Positions 6,125 through 7,354 of a stretch of 7,354 bases of DNA are shown piece after piece. Every line of letters begins with the position of its first letter. Positions within the stretch are counted from its first letter, which is position 1. Made by a program: the position numbers and the translations under genes. The notes under the pieces are model-generated. The model made no database searches, was not told the origin of the DNA, and was given only the letters and a program-made list of their open reading frames with translations. This DNA comes from CANLBN01 sp034111645 (GTDB lineage Bacteria; Pseudomonadota; Gammaproteobacteria; Pseudomonadales; Cellvibrionaceae): NCBI GenBank assembly GCA_034111645.1, contig JAWUWW010000095.1, positions 1-7,354 on the forward strand, read 5' to 3'.

Positions 6125-6915
6125 TGAAAGCACAAATTGTTTGGAATACTTGGCGTCGAATTTTACGTGATGAAACATTGCAAGCCACCATACTGGCAAA
6201 TAAAGGCAATTTATCGGGTAAACTTGAGGGTTTTAGTGCAGCAGAAATAGAAGTGATCGAGGCTTATGCTGACGATTATGATCAAGCAAAATGGTTTGTT
6301 GAAAACTATCAATTTAGATTGGTTAATTCATTCATCAACGCCTTAGAAACTGGTGCGCCATTGTCATTACGTGCGTTGATGGCTAAGCAAGTTGACTTAC
6401 CCGAGTTTTCGAAAAAATTCTTACGTGATCATGAATGGCGCGATTATGGCCCTTATGTTTATAGCTATTGTAAAGATGTGATTATTTGGTTGACCAAAGA
6501 GCAACAGGCGTTGAATTTAGACGATGCCATTATTGACTTATTGGCCTTAGAAGAGAAGTCGGTTGACTTGTATTTGTCACTACGTGATGGTGTGCCTAGC
6601 GATGATAAAGCTACCACAGCAGATATTGTCACCACCAACATGTCGATGGTTTATCAAAGCAAACATCGTCTTTCTGATTGGTTAAGACGCAAAAGCGATT
6701 TAGGCAAAACCGAGTTAGATACAGTGTGCGAAAACTACTTAGTGGTATTACCCACATTGACGGCCAGACACAAATATAGCTTAATTAATAAAAGAAGCAT
6801 TGAACTTATAACCACCCCTCCCCAAGATTGTAACCAACTAGATACCCCCTCGTTACAAGTGTTGGATAAGTTGATCAGCCTTAATGCCCTAAAACGTAGA
6901 GAAGATCACGCATGA
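6124..6915 (+). CDS. tglI: MNIO partner protein, TglI-type
   Basis: The product has 263 aa and follows the MNIO gene with a one-base overlap, the usual arrangement for an MNIO and its recognition partner. The first 150 residues are mostly helical and rich in acidic and aromatic residues. The C-terminal part alternates strand-like stretches (YLVVLPTL, KYSLINKRSIELIT) with a final amphipathic helix (SLQVLDKLISLNAL), which could be the RRE-like fold known in such partners. No catalytic motif is visible, and none is expected. In the thiaglutamate system TglI is needed with TglH for Cys beta-carbon excision, probably by presenting the scaffold peptide. The assignment depends largely on position and size, because these partners diverge fast. 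Its stop overlaps the next ATG by four bases. Confidence 0.72.
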   Translation: MKAQIVWNTWRRILRDETLQATILANKGNLSGKLEGFSAAEIEVIEAYADDYDQAKWFVENYQFRLVNSFINALETGAPLSLRALMAKQVDLPEFSKKFLRDHEWRDYGPYVYSYCKDVIIWLTKEQQALNLDDAIIDLLALEEKSVDLYLSLRDGVPSDDKATTADIVTTNMSMVYQSKHRLSDWLRRKSDLGKTELDTVCENYLVVLPTLTARHKYSLINKRSIELITTPPQDCNQLDTPSLQVLDKLISLNALKRREDHA

Positions 6916-7354
6916 ACTGTTCTGATTATTTTTGGTTACGCTCAACAGGTTTTGAAATTGAAGAACTGATCAATTTGACCGACTTGACCAACCTGCCACA
7001 TTTTAGTGATTATTATGCCATTATCGGCCAAGCTAGCACCCTTAAAGCTGATTTACGCACTCAGTTAGTTGAATATGGTGAGCAAAGTTGTCGTAAGTTT
7101 TTACGCAAATTAGATGATGGTGGACAGCTTAATGTGAGTGTTTTACCTGATCAGTTACGGGATAAGCTGGCTGACAATACCGCCAAAGTGAACCAATTAC
7201 AAACGTCGTTAGCACAAATGCAAGCCGACTTAGACAGTGCTTTTGGCCAATATACTGAGCAGGCTCGCCAGAGATTGATCGACTTTCTTGATCAACCACA
7301 GATCAGCGAAGCGTTGTTTATTCCGAACCCAGAGGCATGTAAGCGCATTAAGTC
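6912..7354 (+). CDS. tglB: N-terminal part of LanB-like peptide aminoacyl-tRNA ligase, TglB-type (runs off the window)
   Basis: The frame opens at an ATG overlapping the preceding stop (ATGA) and stays open for 147 codons to the edge. The N-terminus, YFWLRSTGFEIEELINL (6-22), matches the usual opening of lantibiotic dehydratases (LRxxGFPxxxL...). A heptad-like helical stretch at about 88-126 and the block ALFIPNPEACKRI (134-146) also fit that family's N-terminal domain. Full LanB proteins use glutamyl-tRNA to dehydrate Ser/Thr. The smaller, elimination-lacking versions (PEARLs, such as TglB) add an amino acid from aminoacyl-tRNA to a peptide C-terminus. The cysteine-free scaffold and the tgl neighbours favour the PEARL role. 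Only the first part is visible, so total length and presence of an elimination domain cannot be checked here. Confidence 0.75.
   Translation, partial: MNCSDYFWLRSTGFEIEELINLTDLTNLPHFSDYYAIIGQASTLKADLRTQLVEYGEQSCRKFLRKLDDGGQLNVSVLPDQLRDKLADNTAKVNQLQTSLAQMQADLDSAFGQYTEQARQRLIDFLDQPQISEALFIPNPEACKRIK

Noticed and set aside
6912..7354. Classical lanthipeptide or thiopeptide cluster based on the LanB-like N-terminus
   Set aside because: The precursor has no Cys and no Ser/Thr-rich core, and there is no LanC cyclase in the window.

Overview
The window looks like low-GC DNA from a marine-type gammaproteobacterium, probably of the Alteromonadales (Shewanella/Colwellia/Pseudoalteromonas neighbourhood). 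This rests on base composition, codon use, an IS4-family element and a truncated small zinc-ribbon gene of a kind I associate with that order. The placement is inferred from familiarity, not from a database search.

Layout. Bases 2-208 hold the 3' part of a small zinc-ribbon gene cut by an insertion sequence. Bases about 174-1830 are an apparently complete IS4-family element with matching terminal inverted repeats, one intact 492-aa YREK-type transposase on the minus strand, a terminal hairpin and a long palindrome in front of the transposase start. Bases 1831-2177 are a non-coding, AT-rich stretch with an 8-bp tandem repeat, a plausible promoter and a 14-bp palindrome. From 2178 to the right edge, seven genes run on the plus strand with gaps of 52 bases or less and several start/stop overlaps, so they look like one operon that continues past the window.

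The operon matches, enzyme for enzyme, the 3-thiaglutamate (tgl) 'pearlin' pathway described from Pseudomonas syringae. It encodes a CmoA-like carboxy-SAM synthase (TglE), a zinc-ribbon/class I methyltransferase proposed as the carboxymethyltransferase (TglF), a membrane M50-type metalloprotease with an N-terminal PqqD-like domain (TglG), a 44-aa acidic scaffold peptide with no cysteine (TglA), a DUF692/MNIO non-haem iron enzyme (TglH) and its partner (TglI), and the N-terminus of a LanB-like protein proposed to be the peptide aminoacyl-tRNA ligase (TglB).

In the known pathway TglB adds Cys from Cys-tRNA to the C-terminus of TglA. TglHI excises the Cys beta-carbon to leave a thiohemiaminal. 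TglF transfers a carboxymethyl group from carboxy-SAM made by TglE, and TglG clips off 3-thiaglutamate and regenerates the scaffold. The system is therefore a member of a described class. What stands out here is the gene order, the proposed recognition domain on the protease, some departures from family motifs, and the insertion element at the left border.
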